A stretch of 64,000 bases of DNA from CBDFKV01 sp965249035. Lineage in GTDB: Bacteria; Pseudomonadota; Gammaproteobacteria; Arenicellales; Poriferihabitantaceae. Numbering within the stretch: position 1 is the first letter of the stretch; every line of letters starts with the position of its first letter. Below the pieces are notes generated by a model. That model made no database searches and had not been told where the DNA came from. It saw only the letters and a program-made list of their open reading frames with translations. Positions 45,173-55,290 of the stretch are shown here, in pieces. A program made the translations under genes and the position numbers. The DNA is taken from positions 124,001 through 188,000 of the forward strand of contig CBDFKV010000007.1 of assembly GCA_965249035.1 (NCBI GenBank). Reading direction: 5' to 3'.

Positions 45173-45748
45173 ATGTCCGAACTAGAACTTGATCTGGCAC
45201 TGGTAAAACGTGTTCAAAAAGGCGATAAGAATGCTTTTAATTTACTGGTGCGAAAGTACCAACACAAAATATTAAGCCTAGTCGGGCGCTATATTTATGA
45301 TCACTCTGAGCGCGAAGACGTCGCCCAGGAAGCCTTTATTCGCGCCTACCGTGCTTTGCCTAACTTTCGCGGAGACAGCGCGTTTTATACGTGGCTCTAT
45401 CGAATTGCCATTAATACGGCTAAAAATCATCTCGCTGCCAGAAAACGTCGACCACCTGCTCAAGATATCGATGCGACTGAAGCCTATATAGGCGAGCAAC
45501 CGCACGCGTTGAAAGAAACCAATACGCCCGAAGCAGTGGCAATGAACGACGAACTAGCCGCTGCCATTCGTCGTGGCTTGGCCGAATTACCGGACAAATT
45601 ACGTGAAGCCTTGGAAATGTGCGAATTTGAAGGCATGACCTACGAAGAAATTGCGGGAATTATGGATTGCCCCGTAGGAACTGTGAGATCGCGTATTTTT
45701 CGGGCCAGAGAATCACTAGAGAAGGTCATGCGGCCCTATGTGGGTTAA
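45173..45748 (+). CDS. rpoE: Extracytoplasmic stress sigma factor RpoE (AlgU)
   Basis: A 191-residue ECF sigma factor. Region 2 is LLVRKYQHKILSLVGRYI, then DVAQEAFIRAYRALPNFRG; region 4 is LREALEMCEFEGMTYEEIAG with CPVGTVRSRIFRARE. It directs transcription of envelope-stress genes and is held by RseA. First gene of rpoE-rseA-rseB. Confidence 0.98.
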   Translation: MSELELDLALVKRVQKGDKNAFNLLVRKYQHKILSLVGRYIYDHSEREDVAQEAFIRAYRALPNFRGDSAFYTWLYRIAINTAKNHLAARKRRPPAQDIDATEAYIGEQPHALKETNTPEAVAMNDELAAAIRRGLAELPDKLREALEMCEFEGMTYEEIAGIMDCPVGTVRSRIFRARESLEKVMRPYVG

Positions 45749-45850
45749 TTAGACAATGAATGATCTAAAACCACAATTCTGGGGAACTAAAGCGGAACGA
45801 TACGGACTAACTCAGCGAACCTCTATTTCCAGACCATTGAGTACAGCATC

Positions 45851-46450
45851 ATGAGCGAGCAAAAACATAACTTACTATCAGCATTGATTGACGGTGAACT
45901 TGCTCCCGAGGAGCGTGAGCGCGTTATTGATGCTGTGTTGAACGATGTTGAGTTGCAGCAGGATTGGGCGGCTCATTACACGACTTCCGCGCTACTGCAC
46001 GGTGAGTATGTTGAGTCGGTAGATGACGCTGATAATGATTCCTTCGCTCAACGAATTGCCAGCGCTCTGGATGACGAGCCTGCCATAATGGCGCCGAATG
46101 CCATTGGTACAGACAAATTGCCTATGGCGAGCGAGCCTGAGTTGGCGGTACAACCACGGCGCGCAAACGGCGCCTTGTATGCAATCGCCGCGTCAGTGAT
46201 GGCGTTAGCAGTGGTTACTGCAGTGCCCAAGTTCGGCGCCTTATTTGACAATAACCAAGCAACGGCACCGATAGCTGCAGCGTCAGCGCCGCAAAGTCAG
46301 GTTGCTGAAGTGGCGGGTATGACGCTGGAGCAGGAATTACAAGCCTTGATGGTGTCTCATGGTGAGTTTGGTGGCATGGCCGCACTGAATGGCTTAGTCG
46401 CGTATGCCAAGTTCGTTAATGGCGACCAACTCAGTGGTAATTCCAATTGA
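45851..46450 (+). CDS. rseA: Anti-sigma-E factor RseA (MucA)
   Basis: A 199-residue inner-membrane anti-sigma factor. The cytoplasmic N-terminal domain (LLSALIDGELAPEERERV, DWAAHYTTSALLHG) binds RpoE; a single TM segment lies at about 116-133 (YAIAASVMALAVVTAV); the rest is periplasmic, the target of RseB and of regulated proteolysis. It begins 102 nt after rpoE. Confidence 0.94.
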   Translation: MSEQKHNLLSALIDGELAPEERERVIDAVLNDVELQQDWAAHYTTSALLHGEYVESVDDADNDSFAQRIASALDDEPAIMAPNAIGTDKLPMASEPELAVQPRRANGALYAIAASVMALAVVTAVPKFGALFDNNQATAPIAAASAPQSQVAEVAGMTLEQELQALMVSHGEFGGMAALNGLVAYAKFVNGDQLSGNSN

Positions 46451-46522
46451 CTATGATGGTTTGCGAAATAGCTAACCAATGGTTAACCAATGGTCGAATC
46501 AGAGAGATATAGAGATAAAGCG

Positions 46523-47524
46523 GTGAACATCAAAAGGTTTTTAAAATCGTATGTGGGCCTTAGTGTCGGGCTTGCGCTGGTCAGTAGCCTATCTGCGGGC
46601 GGGGCGTATGCCGCTGCGCCTATGGATTTGTTAAAGCTAATGGTTGAGGCGAACCAATCGCTTAACTACACGGGCACCTTTGTGTACTCGCGTGAAGGCA
46701 TGGTGGGCTCTATGGAAATCACGCGTAAGACCGAAGATGATGAATCGGTGCAACGCTTGTTTTCACTCAACGGTGAGGCGAGAGAGATCATTCGAAACTC
46801 TGGTGAAGTGTTGTGCTTTGTGCCCGATAGTAATAGCGGTGTGCGCGAAGCCTCGCAGTCCGAAGATGCGCCATTCCCAATGCTATTTGCTGATGACCTC
46901 GGTATGATTGAAAAGAGCTACGATTTTGAGTCTGTCGGTGCATCGCGCGTCGCTAATCGTGCTTGTGAGCAAATTAGAGTCGTTCCTAAAGACAGTTATC
47001 GTTATGGCTATGATTTATGTATTGATCAAGAAAGTCATTTATTACTAAGTTCCAACTTGCTAGATGACCAGGGTCATAGTGTAGAGACCTATATGTTTGT
47101 GAGTGTCAATTTTGATCAGGCCATGATGTCGGTAGCTCCAACTTCGAACCCACAGGACTTGCTGTGGATGGATCAAATAGATGCTGATGCGGGACATGAA
47201 GTGCAAGCGGACGCTGTGCAACAACGGTGGACTGTGCAAGCATCAGCGGCTAACTTTAGCCAGCAGCAATATATTCAAAAGACTTCTCCAGTGCTTAATA
47301 AACCACTAGACCATATCGTTTTAACTGACGGATTGGCAACGATATCTGTGTTTGTCGTTCCGATGGAGGCGGGTGTTGACTCTGGCGCTAAAAGTGCACG
47401 ATCGATGAGCATGGGTGCGACCAATACCTATACTCGGACAGCTGGCGACTACCAAATCACTGCGATGGGAGAGGTGCCTAAATCGGCAGTTCAATTGATT
47501 GCCAATAGCGTGGTGATGAAATAG
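46523..47524 (+). CDS. rseB: Periplasmic sigma-E regulator RseB (MucB)
   Basis: Periplasmic protein that shields RseA from DegS and senses mislocalised lipoproteins or LPS. I prefer the GTG at 46523 (333 residues), because it gives a compact signal peptide ending SAGGAYA; an in-frame ATG at 46490 would add 11 mostly charged residues. The N-terminal domain (LMVEANQSLNYTGTFVYSR) is the MucB/LolA-like fold and the C-terminal domain follows from about 220. No rseC or mucD follows; leuC comes next. Confidence 0.94.
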   Translation: MNIKRFLKSYVGLSVGLALVSSLSAGGAYAAAPMDLLKLMVEANQSLNYTGTFVYSREGMVGSMEITRKTEDDESVQRLFSLNGEAREIIRNSGEVLCFVPDSNSGVREASQSEDAPFPMLFADDLGMIEKSYDFESVGASRVANRACEQIRVVPKDSYRYGYDLCIDQESHLLLSSNLLDDQGHSVETYMFVSVNFDQAMMSVAPTSNPQDLLWMDQIDADAGHEVQADAVQQRWTVQASAANFSQQQYIQKTSPVLNKPLDHIVLTDGLATISVFVVPMEAGVDSGAKSARSMSMGATNTYTRTAGDYQITAMGEVPKSAVQLIANSVVMK

Positions 47525-47623
47525 GGCTTGCTCTGTTTTTTACGGTAGTTGTCAGCGCACGATTACCGATCCATCGACAAAAAAATGCTAATATCTGCGG
47601 CCCTAATATAGACGCGGATACCC

Positions 47624-49024
47624 ATGTCCAAAACGCTTTACGACAAGCTCTGGAGTGACCATGTAGTTCATACAGAGGCAGACGGCACCACACTGCTGTA
47701 TATCGACAGACACCTCGTCCATGAAGTCACTTCTCCCCAGGCATTTGAGGGGCTGCATGTGGCTGATCGTAAGCCGTGGCGCAGCAGTTCCGTGCTGGCG
47801 GTGCCGGATCACAACGTGCCGACCACCGCAGAAACCACCATTGATGACCCTATTTCTCGGCTTCAAATAGAGACCTTGGACAAAAATTGCGCGCATTTTG
47901 GTATTGAAGAGTTTCAAATGCACGACCCACGTCAGGGCATCGTGCATGTGGTCGGGCCAGAACAAGGGGCAACACTCCCGGGAATGACTGTTGTTTGCGG
48001 CGACTCTCATACGTCAACCCACGGTGCCTTTGGTGCTTTAGCGTTTGGGATTGGCACGTCAGAGGTTGAGCATGTACTGGCAACCCAATGTTTGTTATTG
48101 AAGAAATCCAAGAATATGCGGATTCGCGTCAATGGCGAATTGCAAGCGGGGGTAACGGCTAAGGACCTCGTTTTAGCAATTATTGGTCAAATAGGCACCG
48201 CCGGTGGGACGGGTCATGCGATTGAATTTGCCGGGGAAGTGTTTGAGACAATGTCTATCGAAGGCCGGATGACGGTCTGCAATATGGCGATTGAAGCGGG
48301 CGCCAGAGCCGGTATGATGGCAGTTGATCAGCGCACAATTGACTATCTGAAGGGTCGCCCATTTGCACCCAAAGGCGAGCAATGGCAGCAAGCGGTTGCC
48401 TATTGGCGCACCTTGGTTTCCGATGACGATGCGATATTTGACAAAGAAATCGTTATTGACGGCACTCTTATCCAAGCGATGATGACTTGGGGCACTTCGC
48501 CAGAAATGGTGGTGCCGCTTACTGGTGAAATCCCTGATCCAGCGAAAGAAACTGATCCCATTCGCCAAGAGGGTATGGAATACGCGCTCACTTATACAGG
48601 GCTTGAGGCAGGAACACCGGTTAATCAAATCAACATCGATAAAGTGTTTATCGGTTCGTGCACCAATAGCCGAATTGAAGATTTGCGTGCTGCCGCCGCG
48701 GTGTTAAAAGGACGTAAAATTGCCAGCAACGTCAAGCTGGCGCTGGCGGTGCCGGGTTCTGGCTTAGTAAAGAGACAAGCTGAAGCAGAGGGTTTGGATG
48801 CGGTGTTTGTCAATGCGGGTTTTGAATGGCGCAACCCTGGTTGTTCGATGTGTTTGGCGATGAACGCCGACAAGCTAGAATCGGGTGAACGCTGTGCCTC
48901 AACCTCAAACCGCAATTTCGAAGGTCGGCAAGGGCAGGGTAGTCGTACTCATTTGGTATCCCCCAGCAGCGCAGCGGCAACCGCGGTGCTGGGCCACATG
49001 GCCGCAGCAGAGTCATTATCATGA
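47624..49024 (+). CDS. leuC: 3-isopropylmalate dehydratase large subunit
   Basis: A 466-residue [4Fe-4S] subunit of isopropylmalate isomerase in leucine synthesis. Substrate/cluster motifs: VCGDSHTSTHGAFGAL, IGSCTNSRIEDL and NPGCSMCLAMN. Its stop overlaps the leuD start by 4 nt (ATGA). leuA and leuB are not in the window. Confidence 0.99.
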   Translation: MSKTLYDKLWSDHVVHTEADGTTLLYIDRHLVHEVTSPQAFEGLHVADRKPWRSSSVLAVPDHNVPTTAETTIDDPISRLQIETLDKNCAHFGIEEFQMHDPRQGIVHVVGPEQGATLPGMTVVCGDSHTSTHGAFGALAFGIGTSEVEHVLATQCLLLKKSKNMRIRVNGELQAGVTAKDLVLAIIGQIGTAGGTGHAIEFAGEVFETMSIEGRMTVCNMAIEAGARAGMMAVDQRTIDYLKGRPFAPKGEQWQQAVAYWRTLVSDDDAIFDKEIVIDGTLIQAMMTWGTSPEMVVPLTGEIPDPAKETDPIRQEGMEYALTYTGLEAGTPVNQINIDKVFIGSCTNSRIEDLRAAAAVLKGRKIASNVKLALAVPGSGLVKRQAEAEGLDAVFVNAGFEWRNPGCSMCLAMNADKLESGERCASTSNRNFEGRQGQGSRTHLVSPSSAAATAVLGHMAAAESLS

Positions 49025-49662
49025 AACCATTTACATCACTTAAGGGCATCGTAGCGCCTCTGGATCGCGCGAATATTGATACCGATGCGATTATTCCCAA
49101 ACAGTTCTTGAAGTCGATCAAGCGTACTGGCTTTGGCCCGAATTTGTTTGACGAATGGCGCTATCTGGATCATGGTGAGCCAGGAATGGATAATAGTGGG
49201 CGGCCGATTAACGAGTCGTTTGTGCTCAATCAAGATCGTTACAAAAATGCTAAAATTCTGTTAACACGAGAGAATTTTGGCTGCGGTTCTTCGCGTGAAC
49301 ATGCGCCTTGGGCCTTGGAAGATTATGGTTTTCGAGTGATTATAGCTCCTAGTTTTGCCGATATCTTTTTTGGCAACTGTTTTAAAAATGGCGTGTTACC
49401 CATCATTTTGGATACCCGCACCATTGATCGATTATTTGATCAAGTTGAGGCGAGCCCAGGCTATCAACTACAGGTTGATTTGTCTGCCCAGACAATTACC
49501 ACGCCATCTGCTGAGGTGATTGGCTTCGAGGTTGAAGTCTTTAGAAAGCGATGCTTGCTAGAAGGGCTGGACGATATTGCCTTGACCCTGCAACACCAGA
49601 CGAAGATTGCTAATTACGAACAAGCTAGGCGTAAGCAGCAGCCGTGGTTATTTACTGATTAA
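49021..49662 (+). CDS. leuD: 3-isopropylmalate dehydratase small subunit
   Basis: A 213-residue swivel-domain partner of LeuC. It opens GIVAPLDRANIDTDAIIPKQ and holds NFGCGSSREHAPWAL, the substrate-binding Ser/Arg loop. Translationally coupled to leuC. In Pseudomonas leuB and asd follow; here fimV follows directly after 59 nt. Confidence 0.99.
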   Translation: MKPFTSLKGIVAPLDRANIDTDAIIPKQFLKSIKRTGFGPNLFDEWRYLDHGEPGMDNSGRPINESFVLNQDRYKNAKILLTRENFGCGSSREHAPWALEDYGFRVIIAPSFADIFFGNCFKNGVLPIILDTRTIDRLFDQVEASPGYQLQVDLSAQTITTPSAEVIGFEVEVFRKRCLLEGLDDIALTLQHQTKIANYEQARRKQQPWLFTD

Positions 49663-49721
49663 AACCCTAGCCTTTCGATGGTCGGTGGGACTCCTCTAGA
49701 CAACACATTACATTAGATATA

Positions 49722-52523
49722 ATGTTTAATAGATTGAATTACAAAATAAAAATAATCGTTTATGCGGTGGTAGTGGGATGGTTAGCACCCCAGCATTCGT
49801 TGGCGTTAGAGGCGGGTGAGCCATTCCTGAATTCGCAACTGGGCTCTCCCTTGCAGATGGTGATTCCTCTGCGAGTTAATCAACCGAGTGAAGCCACGGC
49901 ACTTCAGGTGTCGCTTGCCAATAGAGCTGACTATGAACGTCGGCATCTAGGTTATCCGGAATCTATTAGCCAGTTACACATTGACGTCGAGCAAACGTCA
50001 GAGGGCGTTTATGCCGTTAAGCTGGGAACTGACCGCGCAGTGGTTAACCCGAATCTGCACCTGTTGCTTCGTTTCGATTGGCAGGGCGGCGGCTTTTTTA
50101 GGCAATATTCAGTGCTTCTGGATCCCCCCGAGTTAACAGCACAAAGCCAGTCTAAAGCTGACGCCTGGATGCTAAAGAAACCTCAATCGGCTTCACAGAA
50201 TCAAGCACAAACGGAAGCCGAGGATAAAACATCAGCGTATGGCCCTGTTACCGCGGGTGAAACGCTGTCTAGCGTGGTGAATAAGCTGCTGCCTCCCGGG
50301 GTGAGCCGACACCAAGGCTGGATAGCATTTTACCGAAAGAACCCCGATTCTTTTTATCTAGGCAATATTAATTATCTGATTAAGGACAGTATTTTGCTGA
50401 TTCCAAGCAAAGACGAGATGCTGAGTACTGATCCTGAAATCGCCTATCACCAAGCATTCGCACTTGAGCAAGGAATAGCAAGCCTGCCAACGGATGAATC
50501 TGCACCCAGCGTGTCTGACGAACCGCCTGTGCCTGCAGCATCAGTGCCTAATTTCATATTGGCTCAGACTCCTACCATTGTTGCTTTGTATCAATCTATC
50601 GCTGAACCGAATGAGGATAATGGTAATAATGCATCAGCCGTCGACCGAACTAGCGAAGTAACGAGTACCGAAACGTCCTCTGAACCCGTCAACCAGGGTA
50701 TGGAGGAGATCGGTGGTGAACTGCTGGGGCTGAATCCCTTCGCACCAATAATTCTTGCTGAACCTCGATTAGAACTGACGACTGAAAATGCGGGTGCTGA
50801 GCCAGTCGTTGATCAGGCCGCTGAGGGCCAAGGGACAGAAGTGCCAGAGGTGGATTCAGCAGCGATAACTAGTGATGAAGCTGTTAATCCAAGCTCTGAA
50901 GAAGTTGGTGTGCCCCTCAGTGTTGCTGGCGAGGGTGAATTTCAAGCGGATACGGAGTTGGTCGCGCCCAGCTTGACTGATATTGGGACAGAGCTGCGCG
51001 CAATACGTCAGCAACTAGGCGAAGTTACCGCCGCAAATGAACCGTTAAGCCTGCGTCTTACCCGATTAGAAATTCAAGTTGAAGCCATTGGCGAAATGTT
51101 ACGAGCCAGTGGCATTGAAGATTTTGTCAAAAAGTCCGATCAGGCTACGCTTTTTGTGCCTGAGCCATTGGCAAAAGATACCAGCGCTACCGGTGTGGTT
51201 GGATCAACGCAATTATTGGCGAGTAACAATGATGTTAACGAGCCTAGCCAAGTAGTTGCTACCGCTGGGCCGCAAAGTAGTGGAATAACGGCAGAAGCAA
51301 GCGACGTGCCGTTATTGGCTCCTGTTGGCAGGTTAATTGATGATGCTAGGGCAGAGGCTGGTCAACTTGAGCGGGGGCAAAATATTGCGGTAAGCTCATC
51401 ACAAACACCGCTAACGCTGGCGGGCGATCTAGATGAAGACAGGAATGCTCGGTCAGGCCATATGCTCGCTTCATCAAAGCCGTCCGAAAGCCGCGAGATC
51501 AGCTGGGCGGATAAAGCACTATCTTTGTTATCCGAACAGCAGGCCTTCATTCGACAATGGAGTCTATGGGCTTTACCTATTCTTTTTGCCTGGTTGGGGC
51601 TTAGTATTTTTCGGCGAAAACGCGCGAAAGACAAGGAAACGTCATCGATAGCTAGCCGTGAGGACGATTCGCATCGTGAGTTAGAGGGCGATGATCTATT
51701 TAGGAGTGACGACCGATTTAAGCAAGAGTTAGAACAAATGCCGGCGTCAGAAGCTCTATCCGACGATATTTTTACCGACACGGGGCCGGGTGGCATTGGG
51801 AATGACACTCAAGCTGCCAAGGGGTTTGGTACGAGCGGGAATGGCAGATCTATCGAGCTTAGAAATACGCTTGCCAATAACGATTCAAATCAGGCGATAC
51901 GCGGACTAAAGGATGCCCATCGTCAGCAACCAGAACGAGATGATATTGCTTTTAAGCTATTACAGCTCTACCAACAGCAAGGCGATAGGCCGGCATTTGA
52001 TGAATTATCTGCCGCATTGTTAAAAAAGAATAAGGCAACCGGCTTAACTAGCGGGATAACAGCAGCCTCAATTACAGCACTTGCTGATCGTTTTGTTGCC
52101 AAAATAGGGACTGATGCTGCACAAGACCTCACAGATAAAGAGCCGTATGACATCAAACTATTCGATACTGATGAAACACACCCAGAGTCAACTGGTAGTG
52201 AAGACAATGACCCTGTTTTCGACTCAGCCTTTGATGAAGTCTTATCGCCCCGATCAATCCTGGGAGCAGAGGAGGCTGATCAGGATTCTGATCCAGCAAC
52301 CGGGGCTGTCGGTAAACCTTCGATGGGCGACGATACCGATGGCTTTGAAGCGGCCTATCCGGTTGAGATTAATCAGCACGAGCCGGTTACGGCTTTGGCA
52401 TTGGCCAGAGCTTATATTGAGCTGGGCGAGATCGAGATCGCAAAAGATTTTTTGTCGGATGTGCTGCGCGATGGAACAGGTGAAGTACTACAAGAAGCCA
52501 AAAGCCTGCTAGCGACACTCTAA
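49722..52523 (+). CDS. fimV: FimV-like polar hub protein
   Basis: A 933-residue inner-membrane protein. Signal peptide cleaved near SLALEAG (after residue 28), then the FimV N-terminal beta domain (LGSPLQMVIPLRV, about 35-140), a LysM domain (VTAGETLSSVVNKLL, about 178-230), a long acidic low-complexity stretch, one TM at about 613-630 (LWALPILFAWLGLSIF), cytoplasmic TPR-like part, and the C-terminal FimV domain (ALARAYIELGEIEIAKDFL). FimV localises type IV pilus and chemotaxis components at the cell pole and binds peptidoglycan. The leuCD-fimV neighbourhood is conserved in pseudomonads. Confidence 0.93.
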   Translation: MFNRLNYKIKIIVYAVVVGWLAPQHSLALEAGEPFLNSQLGSPLQMVIPLRVNQPSEATALQVSLANRADYERRHLGYPESISQLHIDVEQTSEGVYAVKLGTDRAVVNPNLHLLLRFDWQGGGFFRQYSVLLDPPELTAQSQSKADAWMLKKPQSASQNQAQTEAEDKTSAYGPVTAGETLSSVVNKLLPPGVSRHQGWIAFYRKNPDSFYLGNINYLIKDSILLIPSKDEMLSTDPEIAYHQAFALEQGIASLPTDESAPSVSDEPPVPAASVPNFILAQTPTIVALYQSIAEPNEDNGNNASAVDRTSEVTSTETSSEPVNQGMEEIGGELLGLNPFAPIILAEPRLELTTENAGAEPVVDQAAEGQGTEVPEVDSAAITSDEAVNPSSEEVGVPLSVAGEGEFQADTELVAPSLTDIGTELRAIRQQLGEVTAANEPLSLRLTRLEIQVEAIGEMLRASGIEDFVKKSDQATLFVPEPLAKDTSATGVVGSTQLLASNNDVNEPSQVVATAGPQSSGITAEASDVPLLAPVGRLIDDARAEAGQLERGQNIAVSSSQTPLTLAGDLDEDRNARSGHMLASSKPSESREISWADKALSLLSEQQAFIRQWSLWALPILFAWLGLSIFRRKRAKDKETSSIASREDDSHRELEGDDLFRSDDRFKQELEQMPASEALSDDIFTDTGPGGIGNDTQAAKGFGTSGNGRSIELRNTLANNDSNQAIRGLKDAHRQQPERDDIAFKLLQLYQQQGDRPAFDELSAALLKKNKATGLTSGITAASITALADRFVAKIGTDAAQDLTDKEPYDIKLFDTDETHPESTGSEDNDPVFDSAFDEVLSPRSILGAEEADQDSDPATGAVGKPSMGDDTDGFEAAYPVEINQHEPVTALALARAYIELGEIEIAKDFLSDVLRDGTGEVLQEAKSLLATL

Positions 52524-52563
52524 ACTGGATGCCAGTTGCTACCCTATTGCGTGCTCAATGCTG

Positions 52564-53382
52564 CTAACGACAACCAGACGCTAATTCGGCGACAAACGCA
52601 TGGACTACTTCGGCGGTGCGTTCAGCACTAGCACCATCCTCAATACACTCGGCTATTTTATTCACAATCGCTGAACCCACCACCGCCGCGTCGGCAACCT
52701 GCACCGTTTCAGCAACGTGGGCAGCAGTTTTGATTCCAAACCCCACTGCAATAGGTAAGCCGGTATGGCGTTTAATTCGTGCAACCGCATTGGCGATGTC
52801 AGACGCTGCTGCTGAGGCCGTCCCGGTTACACCAGCAATGGACACATAATAAACAAAGCCAGACGCTTGTTTCAAGATCGTTGGCAGGCGTTTGTCATCG
52901 GAGGTCGGAGTGGTCAAGCGAATCCAGTCGATGCCGGCAATGCTAGCCGGGTGGCAAAGCTCGTTGTCTTCCTCAGGGGGTAAATCCACAATAATGAGAC
53001 CATCCACACCACTGTCGACTGCATCGCTAACAAAGCGATCAACACCATAGTGATAGATCGGATTGTAATAACCCATCAGGATAACCGGCGTTACATCGTC
53101 AGTTTTGCGAAAGTCTTTAACCATTACCAGCGTCTTGGCAAGCGTCATGCCAGCACCCAGCGCGCGCTGATTGGCTAACTGGATCGCGGGGCCATCAGCC
53201 ATTGGATCAGAAAACGGCATGCCCAACTCAATGAAATCTGCGCCTGCAAGCGCTAAGCCACTTAAAATAGCGCGCGATGTTTTTAAATTCGGGTCACCGG
53301 CGGTCACAAAAGTTACCAAGCCTTTACGGCCAGCGGCATCCAAGGCGGCGAATCGCTTTGCTATTCGGTTGTTATTGGCCAT
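52564..53382 (-). CDS. trpA: Tryptophan synthase alpha subunit
   Basis: A 272-residue TIM barrel that cleaves indole-3-glycerol phosphate. Catalytic Glu in DFIELGMPFSDPMADGP, Asp in GLIIVDLPPEE, phosphate loop in AVGFGIKTAAHV. It starts 2 nt after trpB on the same strand. Converges with fimV. Confidence 0.99.
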   Translation of the reverse strand: MANNNRIAKRFAALDAAGRKGLVTFVTAGDPNLKTSRAILSGLALAGADFIELGMPFSDPMADGPAIQLANQRALGAGMTLAKTLVMVKDFRKTDDVTPVILMGYYNPIYHYGVDRFVSDAVDSGVDGLIIVDLPPEEDNELCHPASIAGIDWIRLTTPTSDDKRLPTILKQASGFVYYVSIAGVTGTASAAASDIANAVARIKRHTGLPIAVGFGIKTAAHVAETVQVADAAVVGSAIVNKIAECIEDGASAERTAEVVHAFVAELASGCR

Positions 53383-53384
53383 GA

Positions 53385-54614
53385 TTACAGCTCTACCCCC
53401 AGTGCTTTGGCGACGGTGAACACATCTTTGTCACCTCGGCCACATAAATTCATGACGATAATTTGATCTTTGTCCATTGTCGGCGCCAGCTTGCGCACAT
53501 ACGCTAAGGCATGGCTCGGCTCTAAAGCCGGGATGATGCCTTCCGTTCGGCAGCACAACTGAAAGGCTTCCAGCGCTTCTGTATCGGTCGCCGATACATA
53601 TTTGACCCGACCTGTTTCATGAAGCCATGAATGTTCGGGGCCGATACCCGGATAATCCAGCCCAGCAGAAATCGAATGCGCGTCTGCGATTTGGCCATCG
53701 TCGTCTTGCAATAAAAAAGTACGGTTGCCGTGTAATACACCTGGCTCACCACCGGTTAGGGACGCCGCGTGCTCGGGGGTTTCCAAGCCCTTTCCGGCTG
53801 CTTCAACCCCATAAATTTTGACACTGGCGTCATCCAGAAATGGGTGAAACAAACCGATCGCATTCGATCCGCCGCCAATCGCAGCCACCAATACATCGGG
53901 CAGTTTTCCTTCGGCTTGGTGCAATTGCTCGCGCACTTCGCGGCCAATAACGGTTTGGAAATCACGCACCATTTCCGGGTAAGGGTGTGGGCCAGCGGCG
54001 GTTCCGATTAAATAAAAAGTATCTTCCACATTCGCGACCCAATCACGCAGGGCATCGTTCATGGCATCTTTGAGTGTTCCAGTACCACTAGAAACCGGTT
54101 CAATTTCTGCGCCCAATAACCGCATTCTGAAGACGTTTGGTGCTTGGCGCTCAATATCCGTTTCACCCATATAAACCACACAAGGCAGATCAAATAGTGC
54201 GCAAACGGTTGCCGTGGCGACACCATGTTGGCCAGCGCCGGTTTCCGCGATGATGCGCTTTTTACCCATGCGTATGGCCAGCAGGATTTGGCCCAGCGTA
54301 TTATTAATTTTGTGCGCGCCGGTATGATTCAACTCGTCGCGTTTGAAATAGACCTTAGCGCCACCGAGTTCTTCCGTTAGGCGCTCGGCAAAATATAGCG
54401 GGCTAGGGCGGCCAATATAGTGTTTGGCATAGTAATCAAATTCTTTGAGAAACTCTGGGTCGGCCTTATAGCGCTTATAGGCTTGTTCCACTTCAAGGAT
54501 CAGCGGCATTAGCGTCTCTGCGACAAATCGTCCGCCATAAATGCCGAAATGGCCGGATTCATCAGGGCCTGATTGATAAGATTCTGGTACTGCGGTCACC
54601 ATAGGATTAGCCAA
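53385..54614 (-). CDS. trpB: Tryptophan synthase beta subunit
   Basis: A 409-residue PLP enzyme that joins indole and serine. PLP lysine in NHTGAHKINNTLGQ; phosphate loop in AIGGGSNAIGLF; ETGAGQHGVATA is the serine-binding loop. trpF, normally upstream in gammaproteobacteria, is not adjacent. Confidence 0.99.
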   Translation of the reverse strand: MANPMVTAVPESYQSGPDESGHFGIYGGRFVAETLMPLILEVEQAYKRYKADPEFLKEFDYYAKHYIGRPSPLYFAERLTEELGGAKVYFKRDELNHTGAHKINNTLGQILLAIRMGKKRIIAETGAGQHGVATATVCALFDLPCVVYMGETDIERQAPNVFRMRLLGAEIEPVSSGTGTLKDAMNDALRDWVANVEDTFYLIGTAAGPHPYPEMVRDFQTVIGREVREQLHQAEGKLPDVLVAAIGGGSNAIGLFHPFLDDASVKIYGVEAAGKGLETPEHAASLTGGEPGVLHGNRTFLLQDDDGQIADAHSISAGLDYPGIGPEHSWLHETGRVKYVSATDTEALEAFQLCCRTEGIIPALEPSHALAYVRKLAPTMDKDQIIVMNLCGRGDKDVFTVAKALGVEL

Positions 54615-54708
54615 AATTAAGTCGCGAGCGAGTATAACCGAAGGCTTTCGCTAGGTCAGTTAGAGATTAGTGGTTGAGGCTCAATCGCATACTGCCCATT
54701 TAGGCTTC

Positions 54709-55290
54709 TTACTTTATTTGGGGTGACGGTATTTGCACGGCATTTTCCAACAGCGCGCGATAGTGCGAAAAGGGTGGTGTTTGCTTTGCCGGGTCTTTGC
54801 CACGATCGTCCCACTGGCGTACTTGTAGAATATCTTCTAAATACTCGAGCGTTGAAAATGTCTGCGTCTCTTCCTGATTCATCGGCCCACCTTGTAGTTT
54901 CAGTGATAGCTTTGAAGCGTCCGATAACTGCTCATAGTATCGCGTGTCCGTGGCGCAGAGATAACGTTTGGCATCCACGTGATATTTGACGCAATCAACA
55001 ACACGTTGCGAAAAATATCCTTCCAGGATGCGCGCACCGGCATCTTGGTGGTAATTGTCGATGCCTTGCTCTAAATAGTCGTCACCAAACTCATTGGTGT
55101 AGTGGCCGATATCGTGCAGCAATGCCGCACAAATCAACTCGCCATCTGCGCCCGCATTTTCTGCCAGATCAGCCGCTTGTAGCATATGCGCTAACATGGT
55201 GACGTTTTCACCCAGGTAAGAGTCACCACCCCGGCGATTGAGAATGTCTTCGATAAAGGCAACGATCGTGTTGTGGCTTAGTTCAGTCAT
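54709..55290 (-). CDS. HD-domain mixed-valent diiron oxygenase, TmpB/PhnZ-like
   Basis: A 193-residue HD-domain protein. Predicted diiron ligands line up with PhnZ: His35, His59-Asp60 (LLHDIGHY), His81, His104 and Asp161 (RQWDDR). The Tyr25-x-x-Glu28 pair (SYLGE) that marks the phosphonate-oxygenase subgroup is present, as is Lys108. PhnZ cleaves 2-amino-1-hydroxyethylphosphonate to glycine and phosphate; TmpB does the same with the trimethylammonio analogue to give glycine betaine. The start overlaps the end of the upstream dioxygenase gene by 4 nt, the TmpA-TmpB layout, so TmpB is the better match. Confidence 0.85.
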   Translation of the reverse strand: MTELSHNTIVAFIEDILNRRGGDSYLGENVTMLAHMLQAADLAENAGADGELICAALLHDIGHYTNEFGDDYLEQGIDNYHQDAGARILEGYFSQRVVDCVKYHVDAKRYLCATDTRYYEQLSDASKLSLKLQGGPMNQEETQTFSTLEYLEDILQVRQWDDRGKDPAKQTPPFSHYRALLENAVQIPSPQIK